Assembly: GCA_016858145.1 (NCBI GenBank)
Contig: JAEHOE010000008.1
Location: forward strand, 124,001 to 188,000
Source: Edaphochlamys debaryana
Taxonomy: Eukaryota > Chlorophyta > Chlorophyceae > Chlamydomonadales
Direction of reading: 5' to 3'
DNA: 64,000 nt
Shown piece by piece: positions 1 through 10,900 of the stretch. Every line of letters starts with the position of its first letter. Positions within the stretch are counted from its first letter, which is position 1. Under the pieces are notes generated by a model, which searched no databases, was not told the origin of the DNA, and was given only the letters and a program-made list of their open reading frames with translations. The position numbers and the translations under genes are program-made.

Positions 1-1
1 G

Positions 2-3
2 GT

Positions 4-34
<31 letters not shown>

Positions 35-2997
35 TGGAGTGGGGTATCAGCTCCTTTGACTTCTTCCATCGGGGCGAGCCTGCGGGACCGTCTCAATGAG
101 GCGGCCATGGAGGCCCGGGCGCACGCGGCGGCTGTTGCGGCGGCGGCGGCAGTAGCAGGGCTGCCGCGGTCCTCCAGTGGCGGGCAGGGCCGGCGGCGGC
201 CGCCGCCCTCCGCCGCCAGCCCCATCCCCCGCCACCGCGGCGTCATGGGCATGGGCATCGGCGTCTCTGCGGTCGCCCTGCACGTGCACGACATTGAGGA
301 AAGCGCGGAGGAGGGCGAGGGGGCGTGCGAGGCCGCGGCCGCAGCCGCAGCCGTGGCGGCGGCCGAGGCGGACGGCCTGCTCCGCAGCTCGCCGCTGCCG
401 CACCGGGGCGTCTCCCCGTGCAGCACGGGCATCGCGCGGCCGCCGCGGGCCTCGCCCTCGCCTGTGCTCCGCTCCACACCGGTCCGGCCCTCCAGCGCCG
501 CGCCCGGCTCCGTGGGCGTTGAGGACGGGCTGGGCCTCGGAGGGCCCCAGCACGGCGCGGCTTCCACGGGCCGGCCCCGCAGCCGCCCCGCCAGCTTCGC
601 CTCCGTGGCTTCCATAGCCTCGAGTGTGGGCGTGCTGCGGGAGGACTCGCTGCTGCAGATGTTCGTCGGCCAGGCGGCCGCGGCCTTCGACCTCCACGCG
701 CCGCCCGTGCTGCCGCCGCTCGGACACCAATCGCAGCCCCTACTGCCGCCCATCCGCAGCGCCTTGCCCGTCGGGGCCATGCCGCCCGTCAGCAACCCCA
801 ACAGCAACTCCAACAGCACCGCGAACGCCATCACGATCACCAGCCAACTGAACACGGTCAACCTCAACCTCAGCACCGGCGAGGAGCCTGGCAGCCACGC
901 GCTCCCGCCGCTGTCGCTGGACCCCGCCCAGCCCTGCCCCTCCACGGGGCACAGCGTGTCGCTCTCGTTCGGGCTCGGCCAGCATCGCGCGCACCCGCCC
1001 TCCCGCCTCCACCTCACCACGGCCAACAACGCCCTGTTGGTGAGTCATGAGGCGGACCAGATCGCGCGCGCCGAGGAGCAGGCGGAAGCTGAGGCGGCTG
1101 TAGCGGGCCTCGCAGCGGGCCACACGGGTGCCACGGGCGCCACGGGCGGTGCCACCTCCTCTGTGGCAGCCCCCAACCCCGGAGGTGACCCCACGCACGC
1201 CAGCGTGACGCCCTCGGAGCTTCTGGACTCTCGGGACTGCCCGTCCGGGCCCTCCACGGTTGGCGTGGAGCGAGCGCTGTGCAGCCAGCCGCCGCCGCCG
1301 CACCGCAGCAACAGCCGCGGCGTGCGGTCGATGCCGCGGATGGGCGCCGGCGGCTGCAACGGCTGGGGCAGCGTGGGCGTGGGGCTTGGGTCGGCCGCGC
1401 ACCGTGCGGTCAGCAACGGCTCGCAGCAGGCCCTGGAGCACATGTCGTCGATTCGGTCCATCGTGCTGGAGCAGGGGCGCGACGGCGAGGTGGACCTGTC
1501 GCACTACATGCGGCGCGTCAGCAGGTGCGCTGGGAGCGTGCCGTGTCTTGAAGGCTGCTGGTGTGTGTTGGGCTGCGCATGCACACCAGGGAACCTTGCC
1601 CGCGTGTGTGAAGGGCTGCTCGTGTACACGTCGCGCCGTTTCGGGGCTGGGCTGGTCCTGGTGGGGTCTGGTCTGGGCCCGTGCCAAGTCCCGTGTGAGG
1701 CGATCACGGGGCTGCTGTGCTGTCCGTTCCGCCGACCCTGTCCCCCTCTCTCCGCCCCCCCTGCGCCCCCAGCATCACCAAGCTGCTGCACAGCGAGGGC
1801 GCCGGCCGCCTGCCCGAACCCAACGGCTTCCAGTGGGTCTACGGACTCACGGGCAAGGCCGGCAGCTGCATGTACATGGTGCGTGGGGACGCGGCGAAGT
1901 CTATTGTGGCTGCGGGAAGGGGAGCAGAACTGGCCCTGCCGCAAATTCTTCACAAGAGCCCTGCCGCAGAGCGCGTGATCCGCAACTTCCCGACGTGGGC
2001 CTAAGACCCGTAACCCTTGATGTCCCACGACGCTTCAACTTCCCCGCCCTCCCTGGCCCCCGGCAGGCGCCCGAGGTCTTCCGCATGGAGCCGTACAACC
2101 AGGAGTGCGACGTGTTTGGCTTCGCGGTGCTCATGCTGGAGACGCTGGGGCGCGAGCTGCTGCTGCTCAAGTACTTCCACACGCGGGAGGGCGCCAGGTG
2201 CGCACCGTGCTCGGCACCGCTATCCTGCTTACCGTACGGGGCCCGGTGCCGGTATCACGGCCCAGACCCTTGCTTTCATCATCACTGCCTGACGCGATGC
2301 CTCCCTGCTCCGTCGATGCGTCGATACTTCCGCTCCCTCGGCAGCCTGGGCATGAAGGAGCCTCTGGACTATGCGCGGCGCGTGTCGGAGGGCTTCCGTC
2401 CCGCGCGGCCGCCGCGCCTGAGCGAGCGGCAGTGGGGCCTGGTGTGCCGCTGCTGGCACCCCGACCCCTGCGAGCGCCCGTCCATGAGCGAGGTGGTGGG
2501 GGAGCTGGAGGCCATGCGGGAGGAGCGCATCGAGGTGGGCGGCTGGGCGGGGCGGGGCAGGGGCGGGGTCCAGGCTGTGCAGCGTGGTTGCGGCTGGAAA
2601 CCTGGTGGCAGCGTTAGGCCGCGGGCTAGGGGGGTGAGCTCGCCCGCATTGGTGGCGGTACTTGATCGACATTTGATTTTTGTGGAGACTCTAACGGTGA
2701 ATCGGACGGTCGGGCTGGGCCTGGTGGGAGTGGTACTTCTGGCCCTGACGCACCTGTGCCGTGCCCGCCCCGCCTTGGCTGTTGCAGGAGGACCTCCGGG
2801 AGCAGCTCAGGGCCCGAGGCATCACCCTGACCCAGGGCACCATTCCGGAGCTCACCCCGCGTGCGCCGCAGACGCCGGGGGCAGCGGCGGCGGCCGCCAC
2901 CAAGCTGCCGCCGCCGCCGGCTCCGCTGCCGCCGCCGCTGGCGCTGCCGATGGCGGAGCCGGAGCCTCGATGCGAGTGCGGATGCATCATCAGCTAG
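2..2997 (+). CDS. TKL-type protein kinase, C-terminal part, with CaaX box
   Basis: The gene runs in from the left edge, so its start and kinase N-lobe are missing. Exons: 2-1524, 1773-1878, 2067-2197, 2345-2534, 2788-2997, giving 719 aa plus stop with all phases consistent. The first exon is about 500 aa of Ala/Gly/Pro/Ser-rich sequence. Then comes the end of an activation segment (LTGKAGSCMYMAPEV), the alphaF region (YNQECDVFGFAVLMLE) and the alphaH-alphaI region (CWHPDPCERPSM). These are diagnostic of plant/algal tyrosine-kinase-like Ser/Thr kinases. No HRD or DFG motif is in the window. They must lie upstream, which puts the long insert inside the activation segment. The protein ends in CECGCIIS: CIIS fits a CaaX prenylation box and the two cysteines before it could be palmitoylated, so membrane attachment is inferred. 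Confidence 0.8.
5..34 (+). repeat. (GGC)n trinucleotide repeat coding for poly-Gly
   Basis: About ten GGC units in a row. They are in frame with the kinase gene and encode a poly-glycine stretch at the left edge of the window. Such runs are common in coding regions of volvocine algae. Confidence 0.85.
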
Positions 2998-4932
2998 GCA
3001 CAGCTGGAGAGACGTTTTAGGATACGACCCTGGATTGGCGTGCGGCTTCATAGCAGTTCAGTCGTACTGCTCGCGATCTCTGGCATTTGCATTGCAGGGG
3101 GCCGAAAGACGCAATCGAATTGTCCGCGGATGGCCCGCCGCGGAAGAGGGCACATTGATGCATTCTTGACAAGAATCGGGCGGGTTAGGATGTACGGGCT
3201 TGCATGGGAGAGGTGCATTCGCTTCAAGGGCAGACGTTTTGCACTTGGGTCAGCTGTATTGGCCAATGGGTCAAGAGCTGCTAACAACAGTCACTGCGGC
3301 TAGCCTCGCGCGCGCGGCTCTTCTCCTATCAAATTTGCTCAAGCATGGGTGGTTGGGGCAGATTGGTAATGTTATGCGCTCTTTTGCCAGGGGTGTGCGT
3401 GCTGCGTGGACATACGAGTTGGCCATTGGTAATGGGTTATTTGAGGACATGCAGTATTTTGCATCTGGTATTGACGGAGGTTAGCTTCAGGAGCACTCAG
3501 GGCAGGACAGGCTGATCCATCCCCCCGTCTGCGTATCGCAACGGCGGTGGGGGGTCTTGGGGTGGTTGGAGGTGGGTGTGCAGGATTGATTAATGCTGGC
3601 GGCCCGTTTCTTGGGCTGCACCGAGTCCGGTTTCAGTCGCCGCTCGTTTCTCGAGTTCCGCATGCTTGCGGCTGTTCGTTGTGTCAGTAAGGGTCGACGG
3701 TTGGCTGGTGTCGTGGTGTGAGGGGCAAAATGCGGCCAGCGGGCAAGCGGCGGGCATGCCTACCCTAGGGGCCAGGCGGTGATGTGATATGCGTGCGATG
3801 GCAATGGGGTGGGCTGGATGGCTGGGTGGGTGTAGAGCTTGCCCCCGGTGTGTGATTCTTGCCCTGATGGGATTGCCATTTGGGGGTTTCCGGCGCTGGG
3901 ACGTTGATTGCGTTCCGCCCTACGCATGCACGGCAGTATTCTATGGCTCAGGCAGGGCCCCATGGCCAGCAGCATTCTTGCTTGCGATTGTAATCGATAG
4001 ATACAGGCGGCAAGGTCATGGAGCGCCGCAAGTTCCTGCTTGCGTGTGTTTGGGGACTGCTCGGCACCACAACAACAGTTGCAGTCAGTGCTTGGTTATC
4101 AGTAAGGAATGGGGCTGCCCATCTATAGCAGCTGGGACCCTACGCTCGGGCATCACGTACCGTATGGGCATAAGTTATGCCACGGCCGTTGACCAGCACT
4201 GAAACTGAATGTCTGCGACAGCGTGAGTCGTTCCTGCACTCGTGAAAGTCCATGTTTCCAAGTGCGGCCGGATCTGAGCAGGGGCTGCATCTTGTAACTC
4301 GTGAGGGACCTCTTTGGCTGCGCACGTCATGCCTGGCTGCCTGCGTGCCTTGGGGCCTACTACCTGACGGCCAGGTGTCCTCATCACTTCTCATCACAGT
4401 CCTAATTCAGAACACTTGTCTCAAGTCCCTGGCCAAGTTCTGGCCAAGTTGCAGACATGGGTACTCAGGCTCGACTGGGGCAGTGCTCACCGCATTGCAG
4501 CCCAACTGCACAGAGGACGCCTCTTGCAGCAGTCCACGTCCTCCTTCCGCGCGCACGATTCACACTGGACGCCAAGAGGAACCCGTCAATAGCCTTCGTG
4601 TGAGCTTTACTCCCTGGGAGCCTGTGGCGTGCACAAACACCTGTCTTGCACGATCGACCTCGTGACACTTAGCCTACCGCAAGCCCACATCCTTGCTACT
4701 GAAGGACCTTCCCCGGGTGGCTCCTCAACTTCAGCCCTATGGATTCCCTTAATAGTCCAGCGGCTTAAGCGCAAACCCAAACCGTCAGCAAGCCTCGACG
4801 AACGCTGTGTGCAACCTCAATGGCTCCCGCTCAAGCGACTTGATGCACGCAGCTTGGGCCCCCCCCGCCGAACTACGGCCCCTGCGCCCAGTCAAGCGCC
4901 GACGCAAGGGCCGTGCCCAACACCCCCTGCGC
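2998..4932. other. Kinase 3' UTR and intergenic DNA to the LRR gene 3' end
   Basis: About 1.9 kb with lower GC and no exon-like reading frame that I can support. It should hold the 3' UTR of the kinase up to about 4,010 and the 3' UTR of the convergent LRR gene. Nothing else is recognised. Confidence 0.6.
3989..3993 (+). terminator. TGTAA poly(A) signal, kinase gene
   Basis: TGTAA is the usual polyadenylation signal of volvocine green algae. This copy is about 990 nt after the kinase stop codon, within the normal range for 3' UTRs in this group. Confidence 0.5.
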
Positions 4933-7632
4933 CTAACGGCTCACGGGCGCCGGGTCGTCGCCCGCGCGCCAGTACACGGCCAGCCCGGGCCGCGCGGCCC
5001 GCAGGCCCTCCAGCAGCCCTGGGAAGGCGTCGTCCTGCGTGGCGGGGTTGGCGCCCATCTCCAGGCTCTGTACCGGAGGGGCGCCGAGAGGGACGAAGGC
5101 ACATGGCAAGGGTGAGGAGGGGTCAGGTCGCGTGAGGGGCGCAAGGAGGGCATGGCTCCGTCAGCCTAGTAGACCACCAATGTGGCTATTGTCCCACGAG
5201 CTCGGCAGGCGCTGCACTGAGAAACCTGCCTTGGCCCCTGGCCCCGCCCCATTGATCCGCGTGCCCCCCGTTGATCCGCGCGACGCTCGCGTCGCCTGCC
5301 CAAGCGCACGTCCTCCCCCGCCCCTTTCATCCCCCACCAAATTGTACGCTAGCACAACAGGTTACGCACCGTGAGTCGCGGCGCGCTGCCCTCCTGCAGC
5401 GCCGCCAGGAGCGCCCCCGCCTCGGCCATACCCAGGCCCGTGCCGGACACAGACAGCCCCTCCAGGTCCGCCCAGCGGCCCTCGCTCCGGAGGCTGGACG
5501 CCAGCGCCGCCGCCCCCGCGGGCCCCAGCGGGCAGCCCACCAGCCCCAGCTGCCGCAGCCCCGGCGCCGAAGACAGCGCCTCGAGGGTTGCGGAGCCGAC
5601 CTGCAGAGCGGGGCGGGGTGCCGTCAGGGGTCGAGCAGGCGCATGCAGCGCTACACGTCAGTGTCCAGACCGATCTTCCACCACCCCCTTGCCACGGGGA
5701 GAGTGGGGCTGAGCCGGACTGTTCGGGGTTTCAATCTCGGTTCCCGTATCTTAACCCGGTAGTACCCACCGTGGTGCCGGAGAGGTCCAGCTCTTGAAGC
5801 GCGGGGCCCTGCCGGGCCGCCAGCGCCGCCCCCAGTCCCGCCGCGTCGGCATCGCCCACCGCCCCGTTGCCCGCCAGCACCAGCGCCTGGAGCGAGCCGG
5901 CGCCCGACTCCAGAGCGCTGCAGAGCGCGGCCCTGCGAGGGTGAAGGCGAGAGCAGGCGCTTGGCTGACCTGGCTGGTCGCAGGGAGGTGTACTGGCGGC
6001 ATCGCTTCGCATGCGTGCTAAAAACCTACGCCCCTTTGGTAGTACTGGCACAGCAACACCAGTACCGGTGCGGCACACCTCTTGCCCCACACCTCTGGCC
6101 GCACACCCGCCACCACCTGCCCCAACCCACATGGTCTTGCTCCCGAGTCGGCAGTCCGCCAGGTCCAGGTGGGTGAGGCTCCGACCGCCGCCCCCGCCGC
6201 TGGGCCCTGCCTGGTCCTCGCCTGACGGTGCGCGGGCCCCCGCCAGGGCTGCCGCCAGCTGCTCCCCGCCCTCGTCCCCCAGCTCCGTGCCCCGCAGGTG
6301 CAGGGAGCGCAGCGCGGTCGCAGCCTGGCGGGGCGGGAGGCGCACAGGCGCTACGTTAGGACCAGCCAGCCCAGAGCAACGAGGGTTGAGGTGTAATCCT
6401 CGACCAGCGGAAGCTTCCCCGCGGCGTGTCGGCCTCAGCCCTCGCATGCTGGGCGATCCAGAGACTCGCTTGCCATGCTTGCTAGGAGGCCCCGTCCAGC
6501 TGCGCGCTGCCGTGGCCTTCGGTCCACGTTCAGCGCTGCGGCCCCAAGCCCACCCAGCCCACCTGCAGCAGGGCTGCCAGCGCCTCGCCCCCCTGCGGCC
6601 CCAGCGCGTTGCCCTCCAGCCGCAGCTCCTCAAGCCGCGCGGCGTTGGCCGACGACGCCAGCGCCCGCACCCCCGCCGCCGTCACCCCGCACCCCGCCAG
6701 CTCCAGACGCCGCAGCCCCGCCCACACGGGTGCCGCCGGCGCTGGCGCTGAGCTGCCGGCGCCGGCGCCCTCGTCCGCCCCTGCCGCCGCACTGCCTGCC
6801 TCCGCCGCGTCGGCGGCGGCGGTGCTGGCGGCGCCGCAGAGCGCCGCTAGGCCAGCATCCCCGAGGTTGGGGTTGGAGGAGAGGACCAGGTGGGTCAGGG
6901 GCTCTGCGGTGGCCAGCGCCGCCGCCAGCGCCGCCGCGCCGCGAGGGCCCAGACCCTGCGCAATCCACCGCGCGGCGCCGTGAGTAAACTTCCAAGAGGC
7001 AAGCGTTAGTAATTCCTAACTTAAGGAGGGCGAGGAGGGCGGCTGCGGGTGCAGGTGCTGTAGGCGCAGCGCCGGGGACCCATGCCACCCCACCCAGGCC
7101 CACCCACCTTGGCGGCCAGGTCCAGGGACGTGAGGCTCTTGGTCGCTCCCACTCCGCGCGCCAGTGCTGCCACTCCCTCGTCCCCCAGCGAGGAGTCGCC
7201 CGCGCACAGGTGGCGCAGGGGGCAGGCGGGCGCCGCCAGCATGTCCCCGAGCAGGCCGGCGGCGGCGGGGGTCAGCGGGTGGCTGGAGGCGTAGAGCTCT
7301 GTGAGGTGCGTGTTGGAGGCCATGGAGCGGACCAGCAGCGCCACGTCCTGTGTGAATGCGAGAGTTAGCGAGCGAGGAGGGAAATTGTGGGTGAGTAGAA
7401 GAGCAAGGGGCAGAGCTTGGGTGGCCAGGCCGGGGCCGAGGGCGTGGCGTGTCCGAAGGCAGGCGGGTTCCGTGCTCCGCGCCGCTTTGGTGCCCCGCCG
7501 CCGCCCAGGACGCACGTCATGGCCGAAGCGCCGCTGCTTGAGGATGGTCAGCGACTGCAGCTTGGGGTCATTTGCTGCGAGCCGCGAGGCGAGGTCGTCG
7601 AGCCCGCGCGTGCCGACTTGGCCCCAGACCAT
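4933..7632 (-). CDS. Leucine-rich-repeat (ribonuclease-inhibitor-like) protein
   Basis: Seven exons on the minus strand: 7632-7516, 7347-7108, 6955-6563, 6324-6131, 5932-5770, 5600-5370, 5067-4933. They encode exactly 490 aa plus stop. From the start MVWGQVGTRG the protein is almost entirely leucine-rich repeats of about 28 residues, such as LRRLELAGCGVTAAGVRALA, LEELRLEGNALGPQGGEALA and LQALVLAGNGAVGDADAAGL. The GDxGxxALAxxL pattern after each beta-strand is the long ribonuclease-inhibitor/NLR type of LRR, which forms a protein-binding horseshoe. An Ala/Gly-rich insert sits near residues 160-190. I see no signal peptide, membrane segment or catalytic domain, so a cytosolic or nuclear adaptor role is inferred. 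It shares a 281-bp upstream region with the channel gene on the other strand. Confidence 0.82.
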
Positions 7633-7913
7633 CGTGCTGCGACTGGTGCAAGTATATGTAACCAGGGCTATTGTAAGTTGCTATACAAACGCGCTCTGTC
7701 CGCGCGTCTGGCTCTGCCGTGTTTACATTGACGAGCCGAAACTCGCCCGGATTAACAACGCAGAACTGCTCGTCAGTTGTCTCTAGCACATTTTTGCGCT
7801 GACAACGGAACACGTAGCATGACGCCGTAGAGAGTGTGTCGAGCCATGAGCTGGTCAGTCGCGCCCTGGGGCATCAGGGCTACGATGCCGATTACTAGCT
7901 GACCAAGGCGGAG
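7633..7913. promoter_or_regulatory. Divergent (bidirectional) promoter region
   Basis: Only 281 bp separate the LRR start codon (- strand) from the channel start codon (+ strand). The segment is AT-richer than its flanks. It has a TATA-like TATACAAA near 7682-7689 and TATATG near 7653. Both promoters and both 5' UTRs must fit here. Confidence 0.55.
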
Positions 7914-10900
7914 ATGGAGATGCTACCTGGCACGGGCGACAATGATAGCCCCGGTCCGGCTTCTGCGGGCGATGCCCCGGCATCACCAGCTGTCGCGAAC
8001 CAGGCTGGCGACCCGGGCCCCAGCCTGGAGGTCATGATTCTGTCATGGCTCACGGCGGGCAACGGCAGGCCCTCAGCCTCGCCGGCGCAGCGCCGGCCTC
8101 CCGGGCCAGAGCGCACGCCTGCGGCGGGCCAACAACTTGGCCTGCCCCGCAACGCCCCCGACACCAAGCCCAGGGGCTCGCGCACTGCCGCAGCTGCGCC
8201 CAGTCCTGAGGTTGACTCAGCTTCAGGGCCTACGCCCACGCGGGCCAGCCCCAACACCTGCAACCCGGTCGCCCTGGTGGCCGAAGCAGCGGCCCAGGTC
8301 TTTCCCGCTGTTCACCTGCCCGCCTGGCTGGCTCCAGGCCACGACGCGGATTCAGGGGCAGGGGCAGGGGCAGGAGCAGGAGCAGGTCCGGGAGCAGGAG
8401 AAGGAGCAGGGGCACCAGCAAGAGCAGGGGCAGGTCTGCAGGAAGGAGCAGGAGCAGGAGCAGGAGCGGGCGCAGGGGCAGGGGCAGGGGCAGGACCAGG
8501 GACAAGAGCGGGGGCCCGACCGGAAGGGTCATCGCACGGAGGCAACCCACGCCGTGCTGCGACGGCGGAGCACCCCACCTCCCCGCCGCCGTCACCGGGG
8601 GCCGCCGAGATCTGCCAACCGCCAGCCGACGAGGAAACCCCGGCGGACCACCCGCCCAGAGTCCAGCCTCGGGCAGAGCAGCCCACAACCTCCCTCCCGA
8701 CTCAGCTGCGCCCCATCATCGCTCCGCCCCGTGTGGGGGTCGCCAGCGAGGCCTCCCTGCATGGGCCCAAGGATGGACCCCCTCGGAGAGTGTCCTTCCA
8801 GGCCTCGCAAAGCCTCCCGCTGCCGCCAGCCAGCGGGCCGCCGCTCGCCTCCCAACCGTCCGGCCATTTCCCGCTGCCTTCATCGGAGCGCAGCGCGCAC
8901 CGGCAAGCCAGATCCCGGATGGCGCCGCCTGGTCAGGGCCAGGGGCACAAGGTCAGGGCTTCCCGCGGCGAATCGGGGCCGGACGTCGAGGTGGCGGCAA
9001 CGGCGGCTGGCGGTCTGGCCTCGGCGGAAGCTGACAGCCCCAACGGCGGCGTCCCGGGGACCCAGCTGCCCACGTCAGTCACTCGCGCGCTCATCGGGCG
9101 GTGTCGACCGATGGCAGGCAACGTGCAGTCAGGTGCGCTGCGCAGGCACACAAGGTTGGGGCTGGGCTGGGCACCGGGTTCGGTACAAGGGCTGCAAGGC
9201 CAAGGTATGCCAGATGGATGCACTCGCGCTTCTTGCGTGACGATTACACGGTCGCATCGCTCGGCTGCTCTCGATCCGCAGACCCCGCGTACGACGAGAC
9301 GCACGTGGCCGCGGCCGCGGATCTGGCCTCCAAGTACGGGCTCGAGTGGATGCGGCGTGCGCCGTTCTTTCCGGGGAGGGCGCGGTTCGCGGAGCACCCC
9401 GTCTTCACCTGCGTGGTGAGAGCGGGCCAGCGCGGGCAGGAGGGCGTGTAGCGGTGCTGTCGGGGGGCTTTCATGGAAGGCAGGGGCACGGGGCCAGGCA
9501 CTGGCCTGGTGCCTGGCGTGTGGGGCTCTGGGGCATCTGGGGGACCTGACGATGGGGCTCACGGGAATGGGGCTGTGGAGGAGCAGGGCTTGCGGCGCCC
9601 AGGCTCTGTCGCCATCCCCGTGGCCCTCCGCACTCCCTCCCGGCCGCAGGTGCGACACGTCAGCGGCGCTGCGAGCCTCATCCGTGCAGAGGACATGCAG
9701 CCTCTGGAGGTGGGATGTGCAGCGGCAGCCGGGGGCGGGCCCCGGGGGCCAGCGGCTCGAAGGCTGGCCGGTCCAGCGCGCCGGTGGGCGACACGTGCGA
9801 ACGTCCCGAAGGAGCCCCCTCCGCATCCGCTGATGCCGTTGCCCCGGACTGCGCTGCGAGCCGCATGCTGCAGCTGATTGCGGGGCCTGCGCTTCGGACC
9901 CCACACACACCCCAACGCTCCTCCGCGCAGGTCGGCTCCGAGCTCTTCACGCACAGCGAGGCGGTGGTGACGTCCCTGTCCCCGCGCCTGCCCGCCGGGC
10001 TGCACTACTTCCCCGCCGACAACTCGGACTTCGGGACGTCGGAGCACCGCTACGTGACCGTCCACTTCGCCATGCCCGGGCGGCTGTACGTGTTGCTGGG
10101 GGAGCAATCGCAGGAGCCCAAGTGAGGAGCGGGGATGTGAGGGCTGGGGCTGGGGCTGGGGCTCAGGGTTGAAGTGAACAGCGGTTTCCTTGTGTAGTGG
10201 ATGCTGGACAGCGGGTGCGCTGGTGGAGGGAGTGTGAGCCCTCTATGCAGCCGGTCGGGGTCATTGCGGGCCCAACCGCTGGGCCCAACCCCCCTCCCTC
10301 CTCTGCGCAGGTGGCTGCGGGAACACTTTTACAAGATGCGGGAGCCCATATACGGCGCACGGGTGGGTGCATGTACGGCATGAACGGCATGTACGACATG
10401 TGCGAGCAACGGGCTGCGCTAGCGTCCGGCTGAGACGCTCTGCCACCCCTCGCTCACACTCCTCCATCACAACCTCTGTCCCGCAGGTGGTGGTGGGCAT
10501 GCGGTGGCGGCGCATGGGGCTCTACACCCTGCTCTCCTCCCTGGCCTCCAGCGCGGAGCCGGGCCGGCCCGAGCCCCTGATCGTCTACCGCTCCAAACGG
10601 GTGCGCGCAGCCGGGGTCACGGCCGTTTCTGCCCCAGGCGCTTTGCCTCGCATACCGTCATCGCTAGGGCCTCGCCACAAGCTGCCTGTTGCCGCTGGTG
10701 TCATCTCCTACCCTCACTCCCCTTAGCCTAGCTCTGGTGCTGCCCGCATGCGCCGCCAAATTCCGCCCGAGCTCCTGCCTCAGCTGCCTCGTGCCCATCT
10801 TCCTCTTCCCCCCCCCCACACCGCACCGCCTCCAGTTGTACCGGGCTGGCGAGGCTGTGTGCCTGGGGGGGCAGCCCTCGGCGCGGCTCACGGACCGGGT

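Noticed and set aside
740..1687. 315-codon open frame on the minus strand
   Set aside because: It is antisense to the low-complexity kinase exon. High GC removes stop codons, its composition is random, and it shows no domain.
3789..4665. Overlapping open frames in the kinase 3' region
   Set aside because: They lie in the expected 3' UTR and spacer, without splice context, domain or coding-like composition.
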